The notes: generated by a model not told the origin, from the letters alone. DNA of 64,000 nucleotides from CAZGMN01 sp964645765 (GCA_964645765.1 CAZYBE010000001.1:1-64000); one strand, 5' to 3'; counted from the first letter of the stretch, positions 18,091 through 27,062 are shown. Made by a program: numbers and translations.

Positions 18091-18819
18091 ATGGCTAAAA
18101 AACTCTTTTTTATTTTTCTGGCTTTCCTCGTCTTCTTGCCTTTGCTTCCGGCTCGCAATTCCTTTTTCTTCTCCTCATCGGACCAGGCGATTCCTCTCTG
18201 GTGGGAAATTAAAATCCTTCTTGTCTCTGATGGAGACTATAAAGTCAACGAAGGAAAATCATCCTATTTTGGCCGCTATTCTTTTACCATTATCTGGACA
18301 GGCTGCATGGAAAAAAACGAGGATGACTTTATCCTTTATTACGAAAATTCAGAACTTGTTAGATTTGCCGCTGAAGAAAGGGCCATGTTTCCCGACTCTG
18401 TTCGAATCCTGTCCACAGAGGAGTTCCTGGATAAGCCTTCCTTCAATCTCAATTACATCTTGAGAAAAGGCGAGAGCCTTTACTTTGACTTCGTCGTCAA
18501 CGGCTTTCTCACTCCTCAGAACAATTCCCAGAATAAATTCTACCTCAACCTTCCTTCCTCTGAAGAAAACGCCCTCCACTCGCCGGAAATCAATTACGAC
18601 TCATTTGTCAGCAAAGGCTCCAATCATATTTTTCTCGTTGAAAAAGATATTTATTCAGATTCGGTGGAAAAGAAGTCTTCGTGGGAGTGGAAGTATCAGA
18701 AATGGCATAACATTCAGGATAATCCTGTCTTCTTTTCCAATAGCCATGAGGTCAAGGTCGAAGTCTCAGTCAGGCCTCATTTTTCAAAAGGAGCCCGCAA
18801 CGTTCAGGCGCGGGGGTGA
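18091..18819 (+). CDS. unrecognised secreted protein
   Basis: A 242-residue protein with a clear signal peptide (about 1-21: Lys-Lys, then a Phe/Leu-rich core ending LPAR). The mature part is acidic with many aromatic residues. No family is recognised. The second half of the neighbouring frame is a shadow. The gene is convergent with xerD and overlaps its 3' end by 16 bases. It stands alone on its strand. Coding is supported by the signal peptide and an even amino-acid composition. The function is unknown. Confidence 0.6.
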   Translation: MAKKLFFIFLAFLVFLPLLPARNSFFFSSSDQAIPLWWEIKILLVSDGDYKVNEGKSSYFGRYSFTIIWTGCMEKNEDDFILYYENSELVRFAAEERAMFPDSVRILSTEEFLDKPSFNLNYILRKGESLYFDFVVNGFLTPQNNSQNKFYLNLPSSEENALHSPEINYDSFVSKGSNHIFLVEKDIYSDSVEKKSSWEWKYQKWHNIQDNPVFFSNSHEVKVEVSVRPHFSKGARNVQARG

Positions 18820-19703
18820 TATTTGTCGTAAAGATGGCGAATCCTCTGCCGGCTGACATGAGTATAGATTTGAGTGGTGGTGATCTGGCTGTGACCGAGC
18901 ATCAACTGCACAGACCTCAGGTCAGCCCCTCTCTCCAGAAGATGGGTGGCAAAGGAATGGCGAAGGATGTGGGGGCTGATTTTTGGCCCCAACCCTGCCT
19001 TCCTGGCATAAGCTCTTAAAAGCTTCCAGAAACCCTGTCGGGTGAAAACCTTTCCTCTGGACGTTAGGAAGAGGAACTCGCTTGGCCTCTTTAAAAGCCT
19101 GGGCCGGGCTTTGCCAAGGTAGCTGCGCACGGCGCTCGAAGCAGATTTTCCGATAGGGATGATTCTCTGCTTTCCTCCCTTGCCCATGCAGAGAAGAAAT
19201 CTGTCGTCAAGGTTTAAGTCTTCAGGCTTCAAGGTCAAGAGCTCCGTGACCCTCAATCCTGCGGCATAGATAAGCTCCAGCATAGCCTTATCCCTCGTTC
19301 CACGCAAATCCCTCTCGTCTGGCTGGTTGAGAAGGGTTTCGACCTCCTCCACTGTCAAAAATTTGGGCAGAGAAAACCAGCTCTTTGGATAAGAAAGATT
19401 CGCAGCCGGATTTCTCTTGACCGCGCCCTCTCGAACCAAAAATTTGTAAAAGCTTTTCAGAGAGGAAATGAGCCTGGCCAGGGAACGGGATGAAAGCCCG
19501 GTCCGGCTCTGAAGGTGGATGAATTTTATCAAATCTTCTTCTCCCGCCTTTAACCAGGGTTTTTTTCCTTTTTGCAAGAAAAGAAAAAGCTTCTTCAAAT
19601 CTTGGGAGTAGGAAAGAAGGGTATTCGAAGAGAGGCCTTTTTCCACGGACAAAAATTCAAGGAAGACCCGAAGGGCATGCTCAGCTCGAGAAAGATTGTT
19701 CAT
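18804..19703 (-). CDS. xerD: tyrosine recombinase XerD/XerC
   Basis: Resolves chromosome dimers at dif. The 299-residue length is standard. There is an N-terminal SAM-like core-binding domain, then the catalytic domain with Arg151 (GLRVTELL), Lys near 175, the box HILRHSFATH (His245, Arg248), His271 (GHSQ) and nucleophile Tyr280. All are present, so it should be active. The choice between XerC and XerD is not certain; the C-terminal YDKYHPRA looks XerD-like. It overlaps the upstream MBL gene by 4 bases. Integrases of this type also occur in mobile elements, but nothing mobile is adjacent. Confidence 0.9.
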   Translation of the reverse strand: MNNLSRAEHALRVFLEFLSVEKGLSSNTLLSYSQDLKKLFLFLQKGKKPWLKAGEEDLIKFIHLQSRTGLSSRSLARLISSLKSFYKFLVREGAVKRNPAANLSYPKSWFSLPKFLTVEEVETLLNQPDERDLRGTRDKAMLELIYAAGLRVTELLTLKPEDLNLDDRFLLCMGKGGKQRIIPIGKSASSAVRSYLGKARPRLLKRPSEFLFLTSRGKVFTRQGFWKLLRAYARKAGLGPKISPHILRHSFATHLLERGADLRSVQLMLGHSQITTTQIYTHVSRQRIRHLYDKYHPRA

Positions 19704-20320
19704 GTGATAAAAGGATTTGAGCTTTTTTCCTGCCCGACTGTTGTCGAAGGGCCATGCCCGGGGAGGATAATCGTCTCATCGGGCAAGGTCAGGATTTTAT
19801 TCTTTATAGAATTCTCCAGCTCTTTCCAAGAGCCGCCTGGAAAATCAGTCCGCCCCACTCCACCCGAAAAAAGAGTGTCGCCGGAAAGGATAAATCCGTC
19901 TCCCAAGAAGCTGACACTTCCTGGAGAGTGGCCGGGAGTGTGGATGACTTCTAAAAAAGACTTCCCGATCCTTATCTTATCGCCTTCTTTGAGCAGACGA
20001 TCTGGAGCAGGGGAATCCTTGGCCTCGAGAAAAAGGGCAAGCTCTGAGTGTTGCGATTTTTCCAGCATGGGCTTGTCGGCAGAATGGATGCAGAGAGGGA
20101 TGTTGAACCTTTCCTTGATATCACGGTTTGCGCCGACATGGTCCACATGGCCGTGAGTGTTGAGGACAATAACGGGTTTAAGGCCTTTCTTAGTGATCAA
20201 GCGGAAAATCTCTTCTGGTTCAGCTCCGGGGTCAACAACAGCACATTCCATAGTTTCCGGACAATAAACAAGGTAGCAATTGGTTTCCAGAGCGCCGACA
20301 ACCAAAGTTTCGTATTTCAT
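19700..20320 (-). CDS. MBL-fold metallo-hydrolase (glyoxalase II-like)
   Basis: A 206-residue protein with the metal-binding motif THGHVDH (His56, His58, Asp60, His61), then HTPGHSPGS, SGDTLF and a C-terminal PGHGP. This is the compact glyoxalase-II-like hydroxyacylglutathione hydrolase group. The substrate is not determined, and bacteria of this type often lack glutathione. The gene is translationally coupled to xerD through a 4-base overlap. A TTGACT (20352-20357) lies upstream on the minus strand. Confidence 0.9.
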   Translation of the reverse strand: MKYETLVVGALETNCYLVYCPETMECAVVDPGAEPEEIFRLITKKGLKPVIVLNTHGHVDHVGANRDIKERFNIPLCIHSADKPMLEKSQHSELALFLEAKDSPAPDRLLKEGDKIRIGKSFLEVIHTPGHSPGSVSFLGDGFILSGDTLFSGGVGRTDFPGGSWKELENSIKNKILTLPDETIILPGHGPSTTVGQEKSSNPFIT

Positions 20321-20372
20321 TTTTTTAAATATAAATCTATCCTTATCCTCGAGTCAAGAAATCACCGTTGTC

Positions 20373-20401
20373 TTGTCTTTTCGTCCAAAAAAAAATATAA
20401 T
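20373..20401 (+). promoter_or_regulatory. predicted promoter of the DASS transporter gene
   Basis: TTGTCT at 20373-20378, a 17-base spacer, then TATAAT at 20396-20401. Confidence 0.4.
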
Positions 20402-20506
20402 CCAGCCTAATCAATGGAAAAGCTCAAGAAATATTAAACGACAATATGTTTTTGAAAAAAAGAAAATCTGAACTCTCCAAAGATATTCATTGCTGAAGTC
20501 TGAAGA

Positions 20507-21970
20507 ATGGAGCTGAGAAAAAAAATAGGCTTTTTCCTCGGTCCCCTGCTGTTTTTTTTGACTTATATCTCTCCTCTCCTTCCCCACCATCCTAAAGCCC
20601 GCAGCCTTCTGGCTGTTTTTCTTCTGGTTGTGGTCTGGTGGGTTACAGAATGTATCCCCATTCCTGTCACCGCCTTGCTCATCCCTGTCTTTATCACAGC
20701 CTTCGGCATAGCATCGGCCAACGAGGCCTTTGCTCCTTTCGCCAATCCGATTATCATGCTTTTCTTGGGGAGTTTTATTCTGGCAAGGGGAATGAGTGTC
20801 CATGCTCTCGACCGGAAATTGGCCTACTCCATTCTCTCTCTGAAGCCCATCGGGCACAGGAAAACCAGAATCCTCTTCGCTCTGGGCTTGACCACGGCTT
20901 TTATCTCGATGTGGGTCAGCAACACCGCCACCACGGCCATGATGTATCCCATCGCCCTCGGCATCCTGAGCACATTTAACTCTGAAAAAAAAGAAAATTC
21001 TTCTTTCGGCCTTGTCCTCCTGCTCGCGAGCGCTTATGCTGCTTCGATTGGCGGAATCGGCACGCCTGTCGGAAGTCCGCCTAACCTCATCGCCCTCGGC
21101 ATGCTGGAAAAACTGGCTTCATTCAAGATTACTTTTTTCCAGTGGACACTCATCGGTCTTTTAATTCTCATCCCCATGTATCTCGCTCTTTTTCTAATCT
21201 TGAGATTCAGGCTGAGAAAGGAAAAAGATTCAAAAGAGACTCAAACAACTTTTTCGCCTGAATACGAAAAGGCTCAAAAGGGACTCACCAGACCCCAGCA
21301 GAATGTTCTCATCGCTTTCTGTGTCACTGTTGCGCTCTGGATTCTCCCTGGCCTTGTTTCTATCATTCTGGGAAGAGACTCTTCTCTTTCCCTCTGGCTT
21401 GAAAAGCACTTCCCAGAATCTGTGGTGGCCATCATCGGCGCAGGCCTTCTCTTTATCCTTCCAGTTGACCTCAAGCGCGGCCAATTCACACTCTCTCTTA
21501 AGGAAGCCTTGAAGGTCGACTGGGGAACACTTCTCCTCTTCGGGGGAGGCCTGTCCTTGGGAATGCAGATGTTTGAAACCGGCCTGGCTGACGCCATGGG
21601 CAGATTCTTTATCTCCTCGGGTGGAAGCTCGGCCAGCCTCTCCTTGATCACCCTTGTCTCTGTGGTATTCAGCGTTTGTCTTACCGAAGTGGCCTCCAAC
21701 ACAGCGGCGGCCAACATGATCATCCCGGTTGTCATCGCCATCTCCAAGGCTGCCTCGGTGAATCCCCTGCCTCCTGTCATAGGCAGCGCTATTGGCTGCA
21801 GCTTTGCCTTCATGCTTCCTGTTTCAACTCCACCCAACGCTATTATTTACGGCTCTGGGCTGGTTCCTTTGACCAAGATGGTCAACTATGGCTTTTGGCT
21901 GGAAATCACTGGAATCATCATCATCTGGGTCGGTGTCAGGTTTGTTGCTCCATTCTTAGGATTGATTTAA
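20507..21970 (+). CDS. DASS-family (SLC13) sodium-coupled carboxylate/anion symporter
   Basis: A 487-residue inner-membrane protein with about 11-12 hydrophobic segments. The family-typical VTECIPIPVTALLIPVF is near 45-61. The two inverted-repeat halves each carry a Ser-Asn-Thr type motif: SNTATTAMMYP in the first half and ASNTAAANMIIP in the second. These bind Na+ and substrate in VcINDY. Likely substrates are C4-dicarboxylates or citrate; sulfate is also possible. It is a single gene followed by a hairpin that may terminate it. Confidence 0.9.
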   Translation: MELRKKIGFFLGPLLFFLTYISPLLPHHPKARSLLAVFLLVVVWWVTECIPIPVTALLIPVFITAFGIASANEAFAPFANPIIMLFLGSFILARGMSVHALDRKLAYSILSLKPIGHRKTRILFALGLTTAFISMWVSNTATTAMMYPIALGILSTFNSEKKENSSFGLVLLLASAYAASIGGIGTPVGSPPNLIALGMLEKLASFKITFFQWTLIGLLILIPMYLALFLILRFRLRKEKDSKETQTTFSPEYEKAQKGLTRPQQNVLIAFCVTVALWILPGLVSIILGRDSSLSLWLEKHFPESVVAIIGAGLLFILPVDLKRGQFTLSLKEALKVDWGTLLLFGGGLSLGMQMFETGLADAMGRFFISSGGSSASLSLITLVSVVFSVCLTEVASNTAAANMIIPVVIAISKAASVNPLPPVIGSAIGCSFAFMLPVSTPPNAIIYGSGLVPLTKMVNYGFWLEITGIIIIWVGVRFVAPFLGLI

Positions 21971-21988
21971 CTCGTCACCCACATCACT

Positions 21989-22011
21989 AGGGTCAGGCTA
22001 AGCCTGACCCT
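21989..22011. terminator. perfect 11-base hairpin after the DASS gene, possible terminator
   Basis: agggtcaggct, one base, agcctgaccct: a perfect 11-bp stem with a one-base centre. A T-run (ctttttta) lies about 14 bases beyond it. The arm gggtcaggct equals the outermost arm of the dispersed repeat at 34295-34417, so this may be a minimal member of that family serving as a terminator. Confidence 0.55.
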
Positions 22012-22067
22012 CTCCTATCCCACTTTTTTATTTTATCAGCATTCAAGTTTTGATATAATCAATTCTA

Positions 22068-22454
22068 ATGAACGCCCTCATCTCACACGAGGCATTCCAA
22101 GCATTCAAGGCTCTCAACCTCATATCTGCGAATTATAAGCCTGACGGACTGCTCATTGGACACAAGAGAGGCCAAAGCTTTTTTGTCGAGAAAATTTTTC
22201 CCACTCTTTCTGGCTTTTTCACCTCGCTTGAAAATTATCAGGAGCTCGACCAGCTCTTCAAAGAAAAAATTATAGGTTTTTTTTCTTTCAAACGAGATGA
22301 AAGAAAAGTCAAAAAGGTTCTTGTCCCGTTTGCCTGCGGCAAGCTCTTTTTCAAGCTCGCCTCTAGAGGGAAAAAAATGATGAGCATCAAACCTTTTGTC
22401 ATAGATTATGAAAAAAAATTTTTTCTAAAGCCAATCCAGAAAAAAATCCTATAA
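22068..22454 (+). CDS. small unrecognised protein, faintly JAB/MPN-like
   Basis: A 128-residue basic protein. The segment KPDGLLIGHKRGQSFFVEKI resembles the first strands of a JAB/MPN domain (glycine-rich G-LLG, then a VE strand). No catalytic H-x-H...D metal site is visible, so if related it would be inactive. The family cannot be named with confidence. It precedes the AMMECR1 gene by 12 bases and is probably cotranscribed with it and the subtilase gene. A TATAAT-like box lies just before the start, and no strong ribosome-binding site is seen. Confidence 0.55.
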   Translation: MNALISHEAFQAFKALNLISANYKPDGLLIGHKRGQSFFVEKIFPTLSGFFTSLENYQELDQLFKEKIIGFFSFKRDERKVKKVLVPFACGKLFFKLASRGKKMMSIKPFVIDYEKKFFLKPIQKKIL

Positions 22455-22466
22455 AAAGAGATAATC

Positions 22467-23012
22467 ATGGAGAATCTTCTTAACAAAGGCCAGCAAAAAT
22501 TACTCCTTGGCTTAGCTCGAAAAGCCATTGGGCATTACTTGAAAACAGGAAAAACACTTAAGGTCAAGACAGAAGATGAGGAGCTGAAGAGAAAAAAGGG
22601 AGCGTTCGTCACTCTCAAAGCCAACGAGCAACTTCGAGGCTGTATCGGATATCCCCTTCCTTACAAACCTTTATACGAGACAATTATCGACTCTGCCATC
22701 TCGGCCGCGACTCAGGATTTCCGCTTCGAGCCTCTATCCTTGGAGGAACTCCCGGAGATAAAAATTGAGATATCTGTGCTCAGCCTTCCCCAGCTCATCA
22801 AGGATATCAAGCAGGTCGAAGTCGGAAAGCATGGCATCATCGTTTCTAAAGGCCCCTGCCGAGGACTCCTGCTCCCCCAGGTGCCCGTGGAGTGGAACTG
22901 GGACCTGGAGACCTATCTCTGCCATGGATGTTTGAAAGCCGGACTGGATGAAGACGAATGGAAGAAAGGAGCGCAGGTCGAAATCTTCTCGGCCCAAGTT
23001 TTTTCAGAGTAA
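22467..23012 (+). CDS. AMMECR1-domain protein (AmmeMemoRadiSam system protein A-like)
   Basis: A 181-residue AMMECR1 domain with the signature RGCIGYPLPYKPLYETI near 54-70, then SLEELPEIKIEISVLS, LLLPQVPVEWNW and a late Cys-His-Gly-Cys segment. The family is widespread, usually linked to Memo-like and radical SAM partners, and proposed to act in RNA modification. Neither partner is next to it here. The gene ends 3 bases before the subtilase start. Confidence 0.9.
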   Translation: MENLLNKGQQKLLLGLARKAIGHYLKTGKTLKVKTEDEELKRKKGAFVTLKANEQLRGCIGYPLPYKPLYETIIDSAISAATQDFRFEPLSLEELPEIKIEISVLSLPQLIKDIKQVEVGKHGIIVSKGPCRGLLLPQVPVEWNWDLETYLCHGCLKAGLDEDEWKKGAQVEIFSAQVFSE

Positions 23013-23015
23013 GAA

Positions 23016-24947
23016 TTGAAAGCAAGGAGAATAGAACAAATCAGAAAATTTCTTTTCCTCAGCTTCACTCTTCTCTTTCTCCTCCTGCTCCAGGGAGAAA
23101 GCGGGGGGACTTTTCATCAGAGTCCTGGAATCCAGCAGAGGCAAAAAGACACCCTTTCAATCCGCCAGGAGGAAAAAAAGAACCCAGAGCGAAGGCAGCT
23201 TCGAGAGAACAAACTCAGCCAGAGGCTCAAGAATAAGCTTTCAGCCTGCCAGGAAAGCGACGCCGTCTTCAAAATATGGGTTTATTTCAAAGATAAAGGA
23301 ATATTCTCTCAGTCAGCGCAAGGAAAAAAATTGGCAGAAATCCGCCAGAGCTTGGACTGGCACTGCCGCTGGCGCCGCCTGAAAGTCCTCTCAGAAAGAA
23401 ATATCGTTGATGAAGCGGATATTCCGCTTTTTTCATCTTATACAAAAAAAGTTGAATCTCTGGCCAGACGGGTGAGGGCTCCCTCTCGCTGGCTCAATGC
23501 CCTGAGCGTCGAGGCTTGTCCCTCAGAAATCCAGGCCCTTTCCCAGCTTGAATTTGTGAGCAAAATCGACCTTGTCGCCTCATTCCAGCGCCACGAGCCT
23601 CTTTCTCCTTGCCCAGCAGACTCGGCTGAGCGAGAGCCAAGCAACCCGAACATCAACTACGGCCGATCGTTTCTCCAGCTTGACCAGATCAATGTTCCCT
23701 ACCTTCACCAGCTTGGCTACAGCGGAAGCGGTGTCCTGGTCTGCATGCTGGACGCAGGGTTCAGGAAAAGCCATGAAGTCTTCAGCAACGCGCACCTCGT
23801 CTCGGAATGGGACTTTGTCAACAATGACAACGATGTCCAGCAAAACCTTCTTGACCCTAATGATTATTCCGACTCTCATGGAACCGCAACCTGGTCGCTG
23901 CTGGGAGGACATAAATTCGGCGAGCTCGTCGGACCTGCCTACGGAGCTGATTTTCTTCTGGCAAAAACAGAAACCGACAGATTCGAAAAGCCGATAGAGG
24001 AAGATTACTGGGTGGCTGGTATCGAATGGGCTGAGCGACTCGGCGCTGAAGTTGTCTCCTCTTCCCTGGGATACATAGACTGGTATACCTTTCAGGATAT
24101 GGATGGAGGGACGGCTGTGACCACCAAGGCTGCCAACAGGGCTGCAACCCTGGGAGTGGTCGTGGTCAATGCTGCCGGGAATGAGCGGGGTAGCGCCTGG
24201 GGCCATATCATCGCTCCTGCGGATGGCTTTGACGTTATTGCTGTTGGGGCTGTGGACTCTTCCGGCAAAATCTCCTCTTTCAGCTCACCAGGCCCGACAT
24301 ACGACGGCAGGACCAAGCCTGAGGTCTGCGCCTTAGGCGTTAACAACTGGATTGCGGGCAACAGGTCGGACGGCACAAGCACTTACGGCACAGGCTCTGG
24401 AACATCCTTCTCCACTCCCTTAGTGGCTGGCGTTGCAGCCTTGCTTCTTGAAATCCACCGCGACTGGACACCAGCTCAGGTACGCTCTGCCCTGCTCAGC
24501 TCTGCAAGCCGCAGCTCAAATCCTGATAACGACTACGGCTGGGGAATTGTCAATGCGGCTTCAGCCGCTAACATGGACCTTGCCCTGCTCAAGCTCCAGT
24601 CCACAGCTATCGATGATGATTCATCAGGCGCCAGCCTCGGCAACGGCAATGGACAAGTTGAAGCTGGAGAAACCATCGAGCTTCGTGTCAGCCTTGAAAA
24701 TGAAGGCACGGCTACGGCTTATTCCCTTGAAGGGACTTTGAGTGCAACCAATCCTGAGGTGGTGATTGCCCATTCGAAGGTTGCATTCCCAGACCTTCCT
24801 CCTCTTTCCAGCCGATCAGCTCTTGAGCCCTTTGTGATAAGAATCCCGGCATATTACCTTGGACATCATCTTGTCTTCCGCCTTCAAGCCAAAGGGCCAA
24901 ACAGTCTGACTTTGTATGAAGCTATCAGAATTCCTATTACCCGCTGA
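23016..24947 (+). CDS. secreted subtilisin-like serine protease (S8)
   Basis: The start is TTG at 23016, the only start that keeps the signal peptide (about 1-27: basic, then a Phe/Leu-rich core). A pro-region of about 200 residues precedes the catalytic domain. The triad is Asp246 (CMLDAG), His288 (DSHGT) and Ser464 (GTSFSTP), with oxyanion Asn389 (NAAGNE), so the enzyme should be active. The last 110 residues form a CARDB/filamin-like beta domain (GNGNGQVEAGETIELRV). No sorting signal follows; the protein ends at 643 residues, where a repeat fragment begins 8 bases after the stop. It is likely secreted or periplasmic. Confidence 0.92.
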   Translation: MKARRIEQIRKFLFLSFTLLFLLLLQGESGGTFHQSPGIQQRQKDTLSIRQEEKKNPERRQLRENKLSQRLKNKLSACQESDAVFKIWVYFKDKGIFSQSAQGKKLAEIRQSLDWHCRWRRLKVLSERNIVDEADIPLFSSYTKKVESLARRVRAPSRWLNALSVEACPSEIQALSQLEFVSKIDLVASFQRHEPLSPCPADSAEREPSNPNINYGRSFLQLDQINVPYLHQLGYSGSGVLVCMLDAGFRKSHEVFSNAHLVSEWDFVNNDNDVQQNLLDPNDYSDSHGTATWSLLGGHKFGELVGPAYGADFLLAKTETDRFEKPIEEDYWVAGIEWAERLGAEVVSSSLGYIDWYTFQDMDGGTAVTTKAANRAATLGVVVVNAAGNERGSAWGHIIAPADGFDVIAVGAVDSSGKISSFSSPGPTYDGRTKPEVCALGVNNWIAGNRSDGTSTYGTGSGTSFSTPLVAGVAALLLEIHRDWTPAQVRSALLSSASRSSNPDNDYGWGIVNAASAANMDLALLKLQSTAIDDDSSGASLGNGNGQVEAGETIELRVSLENEGTATAYSLEGTLSATNPEVVIAHSKVAFPDLPPLSSRSALEPFVIRIPAYYLGHHLVFRLQAKGPNSLTLYEAIRIPITR

Positions 24948-24954
24948 AAAAAAG

Positions 24955-25011
24955 CAGCGTGCTCCGAACCTCCAAACCCTCACCCAAATCTCGGAATGAG
25001 GGATGCTTCCA
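24955..25011. repeat. partial copy of the dispersed structured repeat (fragment D, right end)
   Basis: cagcgtgctccgaacctcc, followed by aaaccctcaccc, is almost identical to the right arm of the element at 29304-29573; the tail gggatgcttcc is shared too. The left arm and core are missing. Confidence 0.7.
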
Positions 25012-25012
25012 T

Positions 25013-26011
25013 TCAAAGATAAATTCTTATCCCGGCTCTTATCGAAAACCCATTTAAATTAATCCTTGCCGGCCTTGCCTCAGCATAAGGAGAAGACGGC
25101 TCTTGGGAGGAAAAGAAAAACCGGGAATATGATTTCCCGGTCTCTTCGCTTCGGAAATCAACCATCCACAGCTTTCCCTTATCACTTATTTTTTCGGAGC
25201 CTGAATCAGAAAGAGACCCCCAGTACCCCCAGGTATGACTCCACTCGTATTCTTCACTTTTACTGCCGCTCCAATCGCTCGAGTCGACCATTCTTGCTTG
25301 AGCTTCGAGGAGGAAATGAAATCTCTTGCCAATTTTTATTTCCAGGCCTCCTTTTGCCTGGAGGCCAAAAGCCTTAGAGCTAGTTTTTTCAGAATATATT
25401 CCTGAAGAAAAGTAGTTGTCGATAAATTCAACCAGGGAGCCGTTTAGATTATTCTGGTCCTTGTACTCAAAATGGTAATCAAACTCTTCTTTATAATTTA
25501 ATCTGGCCCAGTAATAGCCGCCGCCGCATCCAAGGAAAAAATTCACCCCGCGCCCAAAAGGAAAAGAATAATAGAAGGTCAGGATCAGCGGAATGCTCTG
25601 CAGTCTGTATCTTGGCTTCTGGAAGGATTGCTCATCGAGAAAAACGGTGCCGAAATCCTGGGCCGAATGAAAATAGTCCTCCTCCGTGCTCAGGTGAAAA
25701 GAAACACTTCCTTGAGCATCACCGGATAGAAACTCCAATCCCAGTGCAAGAGAGATACGAGGGGAAAAAGCGTATACGACCTCTGCTTGCAAGCTCCAGA
25801 GGCCATGCAGCTTTTTCAGGTCGCACTCCAGAGAATAAGGGCTCTGGTAATAATCTTCAATGTAGCTTTTCCAACCCTGGATATTCCGGTTTAAGTCTCC
25901 GCCATCAATCCAGCTCCCGCCTGGACAAAGCCTGAAGCTGAGCGGTGAGGCCCCGGCATTCAAGGAAAAAAGAAGAATTCCCAAAAGCAGGTTGAATATT
26001 TTTCCCTTCAT
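25013..26011 (-). CDS. predicted outer-membrane beta-barrel protein, unassigned
   Basis: The start chosen is ATG 26011, where a signal peptide begins (MKGKIFNLLLGILLFSLNAGA). The longer upstream reading lies inside a repeat element and is rejected. The 332-residue protein is rich in alternating hydrophobic/aromatic strands (LILTFYYSFPFGRGVNFFLGCGGGYYWARL), as in OMP beta-barrel families, and ends SIRAGIRIYL. No specific family is recognised. It is convergent with the subtilase gene and is not obviously in an operon. Confidence 0.65.
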   Translation of the reverse strand: MKGKIFNLLLGILLFSLNAGASPLSFRLCPGGSWIDGGDLNRNIQGWKSYIEDYYQSPYSLECDLKKLHGLWSLQAEVVYAFSPRISLALGLEFLSGDAQGSVSFHLSTEEDYFHSAQDFGTVFLDEQSFQKPRYRLQSIPLILTFYYSFPFGRGVNFFLGCGGGYYWARLNYKEEFDYHFEYKDQNNLNGSLVEFIDNYFSSGIYSEKTSSKAFGLQAKGGLEIKIGKRFHFLLEAQARMVDSSDWSGSKSEEYEWSHTWGYWGSLSDSGSEKISDKGKLWMVDFRSEETGKSYSRFFFSSQEPSSPYAEARPARINLNGFSIRAGIRIYL

Positions 26012-26066
26012 TCTGGACAAAGTCAAGGCTGCGGATTTACTGCGTTGCCAACTCAAAGATATTAAG

Positions 26067-26300
26067 GGATCAGGCTGGGTGGTGAGAAAACCGTTTGAAT
26101 AGCTCAGACAGCGTGGCTCGTCAGCACGCCGCTTTTGCCCCAGCGAGTCAAAAGCGGCTTGGTTCAAGGCTTCGCTCTCCTCTCCCTTCGGTTGAGGAAC
26201 CATGCCCACTCAGCCTTTCACACGGCCTTCTCGCCACTCTGCCTTCGCCTTCTCTGTTTAATGCAAAGCCTGCGTGTTTTCAAACCACCCAGCCTGATCC
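26067..26300. repeat. full-length dispersed structured repeat (element E)
   Basis: A 17-base perfect inverted repeat, ggatcaggctgggtggt (26067-26083) with its complement at 26284-26300, bounds a 234-base element. Inside is the core hairpin gccgcttttg (26128-26137) / caaaagcggc (26149-26158). The conserved tract ttcgctctcctctcccttcgg and the segment gaggaaccatgcccactcagcc follow. The element fills the gap between the barrel gene and the TPR gene. Confidence 0.85.
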
Positions 26301-26306
26301 ATAATT

Positions 26307-27062
26307 TTAACTCTTCTTCTCGAACTCTTTTCCCTTGAGCATCTCCTGGGCCTGAGCTTTACAATCATCAACGCCAGAAAACCAACGAGAGTCAGAGGGC
26401 ATGTTCAAAACGAATTCCAGTTCCTCCCTCGCTTTATCCACCTGCTTGAGCTCGAGATAGGTATCGGCCAAATAGATTCGAGTCACCGGGTCGTTTGGAC
26501 CAAACTCCTTGGACTTGAGAAGATGCTCGAGCGACTTTTTATTATCTCCGCCGGCAAATCCTGGCAGCTTGAAATAGACTCTTCCCAGCACCCTGTCCGG
26601 ACCTCCATCCTCGTAGGACCGTTCGATCTCGATGACCTTGTTCATCGCTTCCTTTATGTCGTCGACTAAGAACAGGCTTTTTAAAACGCCTCTCGCCTCT
26701 CCATAGACTCCATAAACCACGCCGAGCCAGTAATAACCATCCGGCCTGTTGGGCTTCGATTCCACTGCCTTCTTGCCGTAATAGATTCCCTGTTCGAAAA
26801 TTATCTTTTTATCCTTGTTTTTTTCTGTGTGAGACCCGATGTAATAGTGCATCCTGGCAATCTTCCAGTAGGCGTCATACTTATCATCGATTTTGAGAAG
26901 AGCGTCCATGTACTTTGATAAAGCTTCCCGGGCTGTGGCCATATCCTTCATCTCGGCATAGAGCGCATCGGCTTGGGCAATCAGCTCCTTGGCATCCTGA
27001 CAGAAGAGAGAAAGAGAAATAGAAAAAAAGATAAAAACCAGAAAAAATATTTTTCCTCTCAT
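26307..27062 (-). CDS. exported TPR protein, resembling TRAP-transporter T-component (TatT)
   Basis: The start chosen is ATG 27062, with AAGGAG upstream and a signal peptide (about 1-22). The 251-residue mature protein is helical with TPR-like units. The segment GGDNKKSLEHLLKSKEFGPNDPVTRIYLADTYLELKQVDKAREELE is the kind of C-terminal repeat seen in TatT. TatT proteins are periplasmic partners of some TRAP carriers, but no TRAP P or M subunit is in the window. A generic periplasmic TPR scaffold is the alternative. Confidence 0.65.
   Translation of the reverse strand: MRGKIFFLVFIFFSISLSLFCQDAKELIAQADALYAEMKDMATAREALSKYMDALLKIDDKYDAYWKIARMHYYIGSHTEKNKDKKIIFEQGIYYGKKAVESKPNRPDGYYWLGVVYGVYGEARGVLKSLFLVDDIKEAMNKVIEIERSYEDGGPDRVLGRVYFKLPGFAGGDNKKSLEHLLKSKEFGPNDPVTRIYLADTYLELKQVDKAREELEFVLNMPSDSRWFSGVDDCKAQAQEMLKGKEFEKKS

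Noticed and set aside
20411..20857. minus-strand 148-codon ORF
   Set aside because: It is antisense to the DASS transporter and low in complexity (many Gln, Lys and Asp); no start signal.
26095..26304. small plus-strand ORFs inside repeat element E
   Set aside because: Similar short peptides (FALLSLR..NHA.SA) appear in each repeat copy (29395, 45368, 48378). They translate the structured repeat and are not genes.
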